Positions 43,869-55,498 of a DNA stretch of 64,000 nucleotides are shown one piece after another; position 1 is the stretch's first letter; each line of letters starts with the position of its first letter. Below the pieces are notes generated by a model that saw only the letters and a program-made list of their open reading frames with translations, was not told the DNA's origin and did not search any database. The translations under genes and the position numbers were made by a program. Source of the stretch: Phallus indusiatus (taxonomy: Eukaryota > Basidiomycota > Agaricomycetes > Phallales > Phallaceae). Where the stretch lies: positions 124,001-188,000 of the forward strand of contig JAQFWX010000005.1 of NCBI GenBank assembly GCA_027605045.1, given 5' to 3'.

Positions 43869-44636
43869 TGTTAGGGCTACTCAGCTCAGGGTTTAGGGTT
43901 AGGTATCTTAAGAGAACAAGCTTAAAGACCCAGTTAGAGCTACTCAGGCTCACTAGAGGGAGGGGATTCTAAGAGAACAAGCTTAGGGACCCTCACTCTA
44001 GGCACAGTGACTATATACATAGAAAAACAGTGAGACAGTGTGTGGCCCTGACTGTTACGGTACGCTAGCGCCTTGCCCTATTATTCGATTTCTTCGATTT
44101 CTTTCGATTTCATTTCGCACTTCGATTCCCATCATTTCCCATATTTGTCATTTCCACTATTTTCATCGTTTTCTCGATCTCTCGATCTTTTCGATTTCTT
44201 TCGATTTCTGTCTGTATCTCCTCGGATCCCATGGGGATCAGTCGGGCGCCTCATATCCTGTACTTATATGCGATTTCCCTAGAGGGGGATACCTAAGCTT
44301 GTTCTCTTAGGTTTTCCCTCCTCTAGGTGAGTAGTTAGTCGTTGTCCCCCAATAGATCTTAGGTTTTCCCTCCTCTAGGTGTGTGCCCTGAGTCGCCCTA
44401 ACACTGACACTGCTAAGTGCCAGGCATCTAAATTGCACTTAAGTGGTGTGACATCACAGCATCATGCCAGGGATGAGTGTGCAGTGTGTGTGTGTGAGTA
44501 GAGAAATGAAAATAGAGAAAGAATGAATAAACAGATGAAGGAGACAATATGTGAGAAATGACAATGGAATGAGATATGAATGATACCAATGATCATAAAT
44601 GAGGAAAATGAGAGCTGGCAGTAGCATACCCTGACA
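43869..44636 (-). mobile_element. Diverged solo LTR (main family), interrupted by the second LTR family
   Basis: TGTTAGGG...CCCTGACA on plus, target duplication ATTTA (43864-43868 and 44637-44641). Its start holds an internal partial repeat of the LTR end (CTACTCAGGCTCACTAGAGG) and a telomere-like GGGTTTAGGGTTAGG. More diverged than other copies, so older. Confidence 0.88.
44053..44403 (+). mobile_element. Solo LTR of the second family (351 bp), copy 2
   Basis: TGTTACGGTACGC...GTCGCCCTAACA flanked by CTGAC at 44048-44052 and 44404-44408. Carries ACCTAAGCTTGTTCTCTTAGG, the shared R core. Confidence 0.9.
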
Positions 44637-44641
44637 ATTTA

Positions 44642-45125
44642 TTAGTTTGAGGCTTTGAGCACAATTAATAATAATAACATGCATACCATTTCAGCCCTCT
44701 TTGTCAATTCTATTTCTTTCTCCAGCATCATCAGACCATCCAGTACTCTTTTCTTTATTGGGGTAGGTTTTTTTCCAAGTGTATCACTTTGTTTCCTGAC
44801 AAAAATAGTAATAGTAATTGCAGAAGTAATTACTAACTGTATATAATACTTGAAAGCTGCCACCCAAACACTAAGTGTTTGAATGGTATATTCTCTAATA
44901 CTCAGGAGTCATAGTCTGATTTCTGACATTTCCGATCCTCCGAGTCTTCCAGTAAGATGACCTCAAGATAGAACTTTCATAACATGGGGAAAAACAATTT
45001 TAATATGTCCATGCTCAGAATACATGGGGAAACAAAACAAGCACTGACAGATGATGAAAAGAGGGCGAGTAATCAACATGATAAATGAGAATTATGGAAC
45101 AAGCTCAATCTATTCAAAGTCATGA
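44642..45125. other. AT-rich sequence between LTR and helicase relic
   Basis: No gene recognised; only short frames of 60-75 codons. Confidence 0.3.
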
Positions 45126-45680
45126 GTGTATATAACAACTAACATATCAGTTAAATCGCACCTCACTAACGGGACTCTTGGAACTGTGGAAAGGATCTAT
45201 TTGGACCCAGTGATATCGAGGGGCCCACGAGCATCGCTTACAATACTTGCACAAGTTGATACTTTTCCACCCGGACTTATGCACAACCATACAGCTCAAG
45301 AATTTACCCGAGGATGTCGTGCCTGTAAAACCGGACAAAGTTGAAGAACGGTGGAAAAATTAGGATTCATTGTCAGCAATTCGCAATAACGGCGGCGTAC
45401 CCATCCACAGATTACAAAGCCCGAGGTCAAACATTATCTCCCGTCGTCGTTGATTTAAGTAACCCTATGAGTGGTTACGTGGCCCTTTCCAGATCGAAAA
45501 GTCGGGAGAGCGTGAGGTTGTTGAGACCTTGAAAAAGAGCTGATCATGATTACGCAGGATATGGACACAGAACTTTTGGAGTTCGATGATTGGCTTGATA
45601 AAGCGGATTCGCACTGTAAGAACAAAGCTAGGACCGCTCTTTTGAGAGGCGGGTCATGTAAGAGCCTGAGTAAAGTGATG
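45126..45680 (+). pseudogene. Relic of a PIF1-type helicase C-terminus (Helitron-like or captured)
   Basis: 45126-45200 reads MYITTNISVKSHLTNGTLGT, close to the PIF1 motif 'NGxxGxV'. In another frame 45380-45530 reads ITAAYPSTDYKARGQTLSPV then MSGYVALSRSKSRESVRLLR, which is helicase motif VI with the YVALSR core. After another frameshift LEKELIMITQDMDTELLEFD follows. At least two frameshifts. Fungal Helitrons end in this helicase, so a decayed Helitron is likely, but no Rep domain or terminal hairpin was identified. Confidence 0.65.
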
Positions 45681-45762
45681 TAGTAGACGACCAAATACGT
45701 ACAAATAAGTGCAACACGGAAGCTTTTTCTGCGTGCTTTCAAGAACCCTTGCCACATGCAAG

Positions 45763-48578
45763 GGAATGTGGATCGATACCGTCCGTAAGCTCTGGAACTT
45801 GAGGCAGGGATTAGCGAACATGTCTGAAGGAAAATCTAACGGCGATGCTGCTAGAGACGTTTTACGAAAAGAAAAGGTCTGGGAACGGTTGTACTGGATA
45901 ACTGCCAACGAAGCTGGTGGAGAACAACTCGGATGGGAGGAAGTGAAAAAGCTTTGCTTACGTTTGAATATTCACGCTCCCGAAGCAGATCTGCTAAGGA
46001 AATTCAAGGTTGCACATATTTATTTATCCCTTTTCCATTCAAGCCAAGTGCTAATACATAATGGCAGGAAGCCGATGTTGACCAACAAGGTTTCCTCAAC
46101 TTCGCCAACTTCCAGCACTTCGTTCGATTGTTGAAGGAAAGACCAGAAATCAAAGGATTGTACAACATGGTCCGAGCTGGGGGTGAACTCGATTTCTCTA
46201 AATTTCAGCTATTTATGAAAAAGTATCAGAAGGTTTGATCTTGACTACGTGTCACATCCTATCAAGATACTGACATATGAATTCTCCTAACAGTGTACTC
46301 TTCCGGATTCAGAATTAGAAAGAATCTTCAATAATTTCGCCCTTATTCCCCAGTCTCCGGTACTCTCTCCGCGAAAATCACTTCCCAATCCGTTATCTCT
46401 TGGGCCTACCGATTCAGTACCGCCATCACAAAACGCAACAGCCTCTGTGCCAACTCTCTCCCTTTCTGGATTCACATCTTTCCTTCAATCTGCGGAAAAC
46501 GCTCCATTCAAGGACACGCCACATGATATGACCAGACCCTTATCTGAATACTTCATCTCCTCGTCGCATAATACATATCTCGTAGGACACCAGCTTGTTG
46601 GCAACAGTACAACAGAAGGTTACATCCGAGCCTTATTGCAAGGTTGTCGCAGTGTAGAAGGTGAGTAGCACCCATGACTTTCTGCTACTAGATCGTAATC
46701 TGACTTGGTTATTCAAGTGGATATCTATGATGGAGAAGTGGAACCGATGATATTCCATGGCAAGACTCTCACAAGCAAGGTCTCTTTACGGGAAGTTTGC
46801 GTAGCAATCGCCAAATATGCTTTCCTTGTGTCACCTTATCCGATCATCATTTCGGCCGAAAATCATTGCGGGCTCGTGCAGCAGGATATGATAGCTGAAA
46901 TCATGAAGGAGACGTTCGGTGATGCTTTAGTCACCAAACGATTGGAAGAACAGTCAGATATTCAGACGTTGCCCAGCCCTGAAGAACTGAAAGGGAGAGT
47001 GTTGCTCAAAACCAAGAATTTGAATCTACTGGTAGATCCTGCTGGAGATTTTAAAGAGACTAGGAATGTTTACGAGATGACGACTACTACTACATCGGAA
47101 AGTTCTCCGGAAGAATGGGATGTTGCTAAAGCAGAGCGAATGTTGATATGTACGTTTTTCTTTCAAAACTGTTTAGGAAACTAGCTGACAATGTTAACAG
47201 CTGAGATGGAAGAATTTAAGAGTGGGTCTTTTTTTTCAGGGACTTTCTGACCCACTGATCATTAACATTTTTCTTATAGCCGAGATCGAACACAGCTTAA
47301 GTCGTGCACAAACTGTTCTCCAGCGAGTTAGAGGCGCATCGGTTTCGTCGCCTCACAAACCCAAACTACTCCCGTCAGCACAAGAGTCTCCGAAAAGCAA
47401 AGCCAAGATGTCTTCGGCACTGGCTGAACTGCTGGTTTACACCATAGGCGTCAAATGCCGAGGGTTGAACAAAAAAGAAAAGTACCCCCTCGAACATGTG
47501 TTTTCGCTATCGGAGAAGACGGCGAATAAGATGTTGAAGCAAACTATGATGGATTTAATCAAGCATACGCGAACGCATGTTATCAGAGTCTATCCGAATG
47601 GTTTGAGACTCAATTCGTCGAATTACGAGCCGCATCGGTACTGGGCTGCAGGTGCGCAACTCGTTGCGTTGAACTGGCAAACGTTTGGTAGAGTCCATTC
47701 CTACTGTTCCGTTGGGTTACGTTTATTGAATCGACTTTTTTAAAAAAAGATCTGGGATATATGATTAACCATGCCATGTTTCAACGAAATGAACGTACTG
47801 GATATGTTCTCAAACCTCCACCACTACGTATAGGGAGTAAAACGCACTTGATGCAGCGTGGTGAACATGTCTTGAATGTTACCGTAATTTATTAACTTGG
47901 CTCTTTTATTTATACTCTCATAGAGCGCTGATTACCGACCGATAGATCATATCTGCACAACAACTGCCTCGCGCACGGGATAAAGAAGGTCGTGAGATTT
48001 TACACAAGCATATCATCGATCCATACGTTGAAGTCTCGCTCTTCATACCCGATTGGACACATTCGCCCTTTCAACATAAATCACAAGATCTTCACATGCA
48101 ATCTCCTCATCTTGACCCCAATTCACAAGCACCTTCATCATATTCACTACCAGACGTTACGAAAGCTACTGCAACGACACATTCTCCTACAGACGCGTTT
48201 GATCAACTTCTGACTCTAACTCCAACAACAACAATCACCTCTAGATCTTCCTCAGCCGCACGAACAGTCACAGCGCGTACAGGCGTCGTGAAAAACAACG
48301 GATTCAACCCCATATGGGAAGAAACTCTCTCGCTACCGTTCGATTGCGTTGGCGAGATGCACGATCTCATTTTTGTCAAGTTCGCTGTGAAGCAAGAGTT
48401 CAATGGAGATGACGAGAGTACGCCTGTTTATTGTTCCAGTCTGGGCAGTTTACAGGAAGGATTTCGGCATCTTCCATTACATGATCGACAGCTTTCGCAA
48501 TACCTTTTTTCGACGCTTTTTGTTCGTGTGCAGATTCGAGATGTGAATCCGCATTTGATCAGTGCTCATACTTTTTGA
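45763..48578 (+). CDS. PLC1: Phosphoinositide phospholipase C, EF-hand, X, Y and C2 exons (downstream part of the split gene)
   Basis: Model join(45763..46008,46068..46232,46294..46660,46718..47149,47201..47221,47280..47687,47750..47883,47946..48578), phase kept, start truncated. EF-hand region: [20 protein letters not shown], then [21 protein letters not shown] box: [19 protein letters not shown] with the first catalytic His, [13 protein letters not shown] with the second, and [15 protein letters not shown] box: [69 protein letters not shown]2: [45 protein letters not shown]. The enzyme splits PIP2 into IP3 and diacylglycerol. All catalytic exons read open, so decay is recent or a shortened product is still made. 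PH-like exons lie 10.5 kb upstream. Confidence 0.85.
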
Positions 48579-49781
48579 GAGGAAGACTCTGGTTTTCACT
48601 CTATTTATTATATATCACACTGCTCCCACTAGGATATCCGCCGCAATTCAACTATTCATACTTATTAACTCATGTTGCATTTATTATCTTGGAATATGTC
48701 ATATCAACCCTTTTTACCTACATCGCTTTATGTATTTGATATATACTTAAATAGAAGACAACGCAACAAAGCAATATACAAAGCATTTGAAAAAGATGTC
48801 CTTGATTTCGCTAAACCACGGGCGTAAACACGTAACCGCAAAAGAGCAATAAGAATCTTAATCCATAAATAGCGATCGCGAAAAGCTGAGATGTAACGTG
48901 ATGCATAAAAAAGAGACATGTGTCAACGTGGGAGGGGAGCAGGGTTGTACAGAACATATAAGGGCATACAAATTGAATGATAACAGCAAAACGTGTTAGG
49001 CATATAACTTCAGGCTCAAGGGCGTATGGGAAAAGAGACGAATAAACGAGGCATGAGGCATAGAGGCGGATAACTGTAACGAGAACTTTGAGAAGGGCGT
49101 GAGCGTAAAGCCGCGTAATGGTGGTAGCGATCTGGATCAGGTTTAGGGAAAGTGAGAAGCGAATTTTCGCGTGCTGGTGAAGGGTGCGGCGATTATTGAC
49201 TTGACAGAGATACGTAAGTATTAGGGTAAAAAATGAACCCAGGGAGAAAGAGGTGCTTTGGAACGACTAGGAGTAGGAGGTTGGAACGATGCAATAATAT
49301 AATTTGAAGAAAGCAACAGAGAGAACTTTGTGCAGAGAGGGAATGGGAAAGGAAAAAAATTCGGAACGGAACAAACGGTATTATGCAGTAAAAGAATTGC
49401 AATGATGCAGCTGGTGTAACTTGGCTAAACAAAAAGGAAAGAGTTTTCATTTTTTTTCCGTGCCTTGTCTATGTTAAAAAGCCATGGATTTGATGGTCAA
49501 AGAGGGGTAAAAAGGAAAAGAAAGGTATCAAAAAAAGAAAAAGAAAAGCTGAAAAAAGAAGAAATAGGTATAAACTACAAGGAAAGGAAATAAGGGCGAT
49601 GGGTTATTATAAGTAGTAGCTTTTTGTTTGTGCCCCTTTTGAACCAATCAATGTCCGTGAATGTATGAAAGAAATGGAGAACAAAAGCCGGAAAAAGTAT
49701 AAATCGTCCATCCTAACTGTCGCCTTGTTTCGTATGTCGCTCGCCTGGCACCGCCATGGAGGAAGAAGAGAAGGGTTATAT
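48579..49781. other. 1.2 kb, no gene recognised
   Basis: AT- and A-rich sequence between convergent genes, probably holding both 3' UTRs. Purine-rich runs near 49500-49580. No motif in any frame. Confidence 0.4.
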
Positions 49782-50654
49782 TCACTCGTCAAACAAGCCA
49801 CGAGGACGAGGTGTTGGAGGCGGCAAAGGGGCAGGAACGGAGGGTGCTTTCGGCGTCGGTTGCACAAGCGGATTCGCTATAAGAGAATAATACGTGTTAA
49901 CATATAGGTCCGGTTCTTCGAATTGAGAAGAAAAAGGAACAGAGAGGCGTTCGCGTGTGAGAACGGAAAAGTTGTTCCCCCCCAAAGTTGATAAATAATA
50001 ATATAATATAATAAAAAGAGTGGGGAAAAATCAAAAGAATGATGAGGAATAAGTAACGCACGTTTCCAAGTTGCCCAGGCAGGGAGTGGTTTGGCTTCTG
50101 GAGGGGGAGGGGGAGCAGCTACAGGTGCGGGAAGAGACTTGGGCTCTTTCTTGTGTGCGATGGCCTTTTTGTTGACAGTTCGCCATGCGGGTTTCGCGGG
50201 ACCTGCTGCAACATCTTCTTCTGGTGGTGGAACGGCTTCGGGTGCTGGAGGTTCTGGTAGCTAGGCAAACCAAAGTCAATCGTACTTGGCTCTCCCTGCA
50301 GTGAACACATTAGACTTACTTTTGGTTTCCAATCTGGAGCGTATTCTCCTCCTGCACCGTGCTTTGACTTTACAGCCATGAGTTCAGCGATTTCGCTGAC
50401 GATGTATTATTGTTACGAAGCAATTCCAGTTGGACTTGTTCTAGCTTACAATTGCAATGCCCGTCGCTCATCTCTGAGCTTTCCAACTTCTTGCAGCAGA
50501 ATACGCACTTCAGATGCGAGTGCTTTGCTGAAATCGTTCAAGTATCTATAACGAGTGGTTTTGTGGATTGATCAGTGCTACCATCAGGCGTTTTTCGCTG
50601 TCCGCCGTCTACTCACTTGGGTGGTGCACCTTTGTAGGTCGATTTGTTAGACAT
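49782..50654 (-). CDS. Small conserved-looking protein with coiled coil and proline-rich tail
   Basis: Model complement(join(49782..49876,50062..50260,50320..50395,50450..50545,50617..50654)), 167 aa, all introns GT-AG, phase kept. Begins MSNKSTYKGAPPKYLNDFSK; residues about 14-50 form an amphipathic, coiled-coil-type helix (LASEVRILLQEVGKLRDERR). Then a short conserved-looking KHGAGGEYAPDWKPK motif and a Pro/Ala-rich half (PPPPPEAKPLPAWATWK, PLPPPTPRPRGLFDE). No signal peptide or membrane segment. Clean exon structure argues for a real gene. Function not recognised; the helix plus Pro-rich tail suggests an adaptor, which is inference only. Confidence 0.75.
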
Positions 50655-52051
50655 CGTCTAGATGATGGTTGGAGAATGAGAGAAAGAAAAGAAAAAGTCG
50701 AGAGAAACAGCCGGGTCAATTGCTGAAATAGGGTTCTCGTGATAAATCTTTGTTGGGTGCAATGAGGCGGGGCTGGCCGAGAAAAAAGATTCAGTGGCAG
50801 CCTAAAGCCTCGTGCCCGGAAAACCTGGCTGCCGTCTTCACTGAGTTTGCTGCCTGCCATAGCCCTTTACACAGACCGTGTGCACCGTGTTTACAATGCT
50901 CTTGTGCTTGGTGAAGGTGAAGTGAAGAGAAAAGGAGACTTTGTGAACATTTAGAACAAGGTCTGATGCTTTGGCGTGTATTACGTGCGGATTCTGTGCC
51001 GCAAAAGTGGAGAACCGTTACGGCAAGGAGCTTATTTAATATTGTTTGGTCTGTCATCCTAGCTCTGCTCGTTGTCGCGAAAGGTAAGCAGAAGAATGAA
51101 CAATTGGGATTGTCTATAGTATTTCTCACTCTTTGAGCACCAGGCATGATTTCACCTTCACCTACTACTTTCCGTGACTGCCCAAGTATCACATAGTGGC
51201 AGATTTAATTGCAAAATCGTGCGTATCAAGAAACCCCTTCATGCTTTTAATATCGTCTAACCCCCCGTGTAGCGGTGTAGGTTCCGGCGTTGATGTCGTT
51301 GCGTCTACCATCCTCTTTCGCCGTGCGTGTGCTTCTCGCTTTGCTTGGCGTATGTCAAGTATCTTGACGTAGCTATTTTCTTCTTAGAGCGTTCAAGGTC
51401 TATCACATTTATGAACTGAAACCGGGCTGGGTGCTATTTACGTTGACTGTGGTCGCTCGTTGAATCCGGCGTGGATACACTGGCAAGGGGAATCATGACG
51501 GATTTCTTCAAAGAACCGTAGACACGTTCTGAGTCGCGAGGCTTGGTGCCTTTGATTTGCTTTTCGAGAAGCGTAGAATGCGTTGACTACGGTATCTATC
51601 GTAATCATAAACATCTGATTAGATATCAGTGATTTTCAACGCGGAGTCGCCTGTCAAGGAAGACTTAGGAAGTGCCCGAAACCGAGGCGAGAATCGACAA
51701 GCAGCGTTTTTTTGTCTGCGTTCGCACCTCAAGGATGTCGCCGAATCGGTTCTAATACCTACTTGATAAAAACTCATGACACCCATAGTCTATTTCTGTA
51801 TGTGTCCATTTAATGAGTCCATGTAAGTGTCAATACTGAACCAACAGAACATTCTATGAAACAGTATTACACCAGCAGGGAGTTTGAAGATAATTTAGAC
51901 AAAGCCAAGATGAAATTGAAACACACGATTGATTCGTTTGTTTTCTTTACAAGGACCCAAAAACAATAATGATAGGGAAAATATAAACCAAGTTTGAGAC
52001 AACGGCCAGAAAAGTGAAGAGAAACAACCGGTATCATTCATAAAGCTACAC
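50655..52051. other. 1.4 kb, no gene recognised
   Basis: Holds the upstream region of the small proline-rich gene. Frames such as 50791-51192 - show no domain. Confidence 0.4.
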
Positions 52052-53547
52052 TTAATCACCACCTAGACTATTTTCAACGTCTCTCCTTGCACGTTGGACC
52101 GGGTCTTCTCCGAAATCATGAAGGGCAGACCGCCCTGGAATTGAACGACCCTCCATGGTTTCCGTCGATATAGACGTTAAATCAACTGTTCTTTCTTCCC
52201 ATTCACGTAACCTCAAAAGAAATCTAGCTGTCATTATGCCCGATATACTGCAAAGGTGTGTGATCAGTTGAATAAGCCTATTACCTCAGCCGATGCTCAC
52301 TGCCAACGTTTAAAGTACTCACGGTAGTGTTAATGCGTTGACCAGCTTTTCGATGAAACTGTTTGACTAAATCTGTCGTTAGAGTTTATTGACCTATGAC
52401 TGTTTGGATTCGCCTACTGATGCGACCTCAAAACTTTCTCAGCAGGTGAAATAAGTCAACTCAAGCAGACTTACAAAGTCAAGGATCAACGCTGTAAGGA
52501 TAAACCCAAAAACGGTCCTTGAAGATGTATGGGTAAGCTTTTGTTTCAATAAAAGAAGCGCGTTATGTGTAATATTTTACCCAAAATATAGAACACCTGA
52601 TTAAATATTTAGTCCGAATTGCATGAAACATGGACCTCTTTTACACACTTTGTTCGAAAACAAGAAAATTGATGCTATTTTTTTGGCCCCGCCATTCTCG
52701 ATGACACCAAAGTGCCTGCACGCATCGACCGATTGTTAAAGCAGCCAACGAGAACTCAAGTAAGACGACCAGAAGGGCTAGAATAGTGTTGCCTAAACGG
52801 GTGTCAGTGTACCTCAGGAAAACTTCAACGACTGATGATCGTACTACTGGATTCAGAAAGGAAGTCAGTTTCAAGGATATAGTCCAAGAAGCTACTACTG
52901 CTGTAACTCACATGACGATGGGTGATTTTACAGCAGCACCGCCTGGGCATCTCACGGTGGGAACGTGTATCTGGAAATACGCCTCAACCAAGAATAACAA
53001 GACATAAAACTTAACGCACGACGTCGATTAAAACGCAAGCAAATCCAAGAGCACCGAAGAAGACCAGGATCCAACGATTTGCACCATAAACTGCGTAAGT
53101 TCGCATGATCCATACGGCTATACGAGAATTTTATTGAAGCTTGCTATCTTGATGAACAGAAATGAACTATAATCGCTTACTGATAATACAGGCGCGGCCT
53201 ACTACACTGATTGCGGTGGAAATGATATAACCAGTATTACAGTTATTTGAGAACTAATTCAAATCTCGCGTGAGTCAAAGCCAAGTATCCTACAATATAT
53301 GTAATGTATGCATACCTTCCCAGTTATTGCTAGCATGTAGAGTACGTTCGCCACAAGAGCATAGCGGCAAAATGCATAAAGGAACGTCGAGAAGCGAAAC
53401 CTTTGACTCCATATGTATTGAACCTCTCTCGGCAATGTAAGAAGATAATCATAGTATAAAAGTACTAAATAATGTCGGACCGTGAAAAAGGTGAACGTCA
53501 ATGGAATTCATACCTAGGCTAGAATATTGTATGCATAGTTGCACCAT
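52052..53547 (-). CDS. DUF6533-type seven-helix membrane protein, intact
   Basis: Model complement(join(52052..52247,52323..52366,52475..52517,52581..52596,52649..52812,52912..52970,53020..53117,53181..53253,53316..53464,53514..53547)), 291 aa, ten exons in phase; exon 7 has only 16 nt. DUF6533 signature at the N-terminus: LVLLYYDYLLTLPREVQYIW. Then NNCNTGYIISTAISVVGRAC, the 'RTYAVYGANRWILVFFGALG' helix, an extracellular IHVPTVRCPGGAA loop, TILALLVVLLEFSLAALTIG, FEQSVLYFGTVFGFILTALI, and the C-terminal TARFLLRLREWEE followed by a polar tail. Family of unknown function, expanded in Agaricomycetes, with GPCR-like topology. A truncated copy of the last exon lies at 57885-58126. Confidence 0.85.
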
Positions 53548-55498
53548 GCTAATAGTGAATTGGTTCAATCTCTAAGTCAGGGGCCCCGGGCTCAGTAGAC
53601 ATTGGATCCTAGACTCACCGCGGACTATTTATCTGGACCATAATTTGCCTTCGAGGTCAGTGGATGTGGGTGCAATGTTGCACTGAGGCATGACCTGACA
53701 GTGTCCTGCTTTGATGTGACTATATATATGGATTTTTTTCCGTGGCTATAAGGATTAGAGTTAAAAAGTTCAATATATGTATAAGGTCTAAGAGCTTCGC
53801 AGATTTGCAAAATTAAAGCGTGTGGTTCCTGCGTATTCACAATTCATCTTTTCTGATACATGTGCTGGGCATTGAGTCATTTCAAATTTTAGATTAGAAG
53901 TTCCCATGTCAGACTGTCACGGTAAATAGAAATTTAATTCAATGGTGATGGGAATTGATTTACATCCTTTCTTTCCAAGTTGTCGTTCGCTTATGTCAAA
54001 CACCCTCCGAAAAATGAAAACCGACACAGTTGATGCACTTAAATATGCGTCATTTCCAAGCGGTAAGTCCTGCTATACTCGTTTTACACTGAGTAAGGTG
54101 TATTTAATCTTCTGCGTTGAATTAAAACTTTGCCTTTTATATTATTACGTATTTTTCGACTTAACTGGATAGATGCACTGGACCGTTCAAATTAAAAGCC
54201 TCGCTCCCGCTGGTTCGCCGACGGCCCAAATCGGCCATACACATGACATGACATACCCCAACCCGAGACCCAGAAACTCAAAATGTAATGGCTGCCGTAC
54301 CAAGCCGACAATTCTAATTTTTTGGGATTTAATAGCTACCACGCTCACGGTTATTTTGGCTGGACATTCAAAATCTTTACATATATAAGCATTGCAGGTG
54401 ATCAGGAAGTTTGAACGGCCTGAGCTGAAAACGATTAGGCACGGTTTGGGAAGGTTGTGCACAAAACAGATTTGTATGTTAGAGGCTTTACATAAAATAA
54501 CTGTTCGGACGGAAATTGACGAACTAATACGTTTCCCTCGTTTTTCCTGTAAAACGTGTCTCTTTACTTAAAGAGATTGACCATGAAAGTGTGTAGTGTT
54601 GTTTATGACGTTCATCCGCCGTTATCGATCCGGATGCTTCGATACCTACCGGAGAGTTTGAGAGCCGGGGTGATTTCTGTTTCCGAGTCAACCGGCGTCA
54701 GGGGAGTTGAATATGATAAGCCTAGGGTAGCACTTCATGCCAATGCGTATAATGTGGCGTATGTAACTCAGTCTTCAGTTTTCATTGTTCAATCTTCTAG
54801 CTCGTAAAACGTCATGAAAAAGATTCTGTGTCTGATCAAAATTGTGCCCTTTCTATTGTAAATTTACATTCAATCAACGTACCTGAAAGTTGAGATAGAA
54901 ATTTTAAATATAGAATTTGAAATAAAATGAAAGGCAAAATGTTATAGCTACAATGCGGCTGTCAGTGCAGATCCTTAATATTAACGCACGTTCGTACTAG
55001 ATAATTCAAATACGCCAAGTCCACGGATGTTCGGGTTCTCGGGTGGAGCACCCTTAGCTGCAGCAGAGCGCGGAATAGCTTTCCCAAAATCAAAGGGGTT
55101 GGACGGAATTTCGTGAGATACATCATTTACTATCGCAGTCCGTTAGTGGCATTTCTTGTTTTTTTTATGATGCACGTTTTGTCGTTGACTCAAATTGTTA
55201 TAAGCCTTAATTAACACAAAGGAGCGCAATCTAGTGCTGTCAAATCCCTGGACTGATTTCGAGTCTCCGAGAAATTCCACCATCCGGTCCGGACAACAGT
55301 CAGATGAATGAATTTAATTTTACTTGATATATATTTAGTAGCATCCTCCTAATATGCTAGTACAAGAAATGTTTCGGAGCTTACTCAATCTATACAGTGA
55401 TTTGAACTCCAAGGACCACTTAGAACTTAGACCACCGTCTAAATTGTTTCAATGTAGCCTTCTTATGTATCAACCACCAAGAAAGTATAGTAAAATTA
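53548..55498. other. 1.95 kb, no gene recognised; right part is a duplicated flank
   Basis: Frames at 53942-54172 + and 54556-54807 + have no known motif. From about 54960 to 55150 the sequence matches 58235-58420 (for example TTAATATTAACGCAC and AAATCAAAGGGGTTG). Confidence 0.4.

Noticed and set aside
43886..43902. GGGTTTAGGGTTAGG, a telomere-like repeat
   Set aside because: Only about two units, inside a rearranged LTR end that itself starts TTAGGG; too short to indicate an interstitial telomere.
54178..54422. Possible terminal inverted repeat (ACCGTTCAAA ... TTTGAACGGC)
   Set aside because: Only about 10 bp match, no target duplication was seen and no second copy is in the window.
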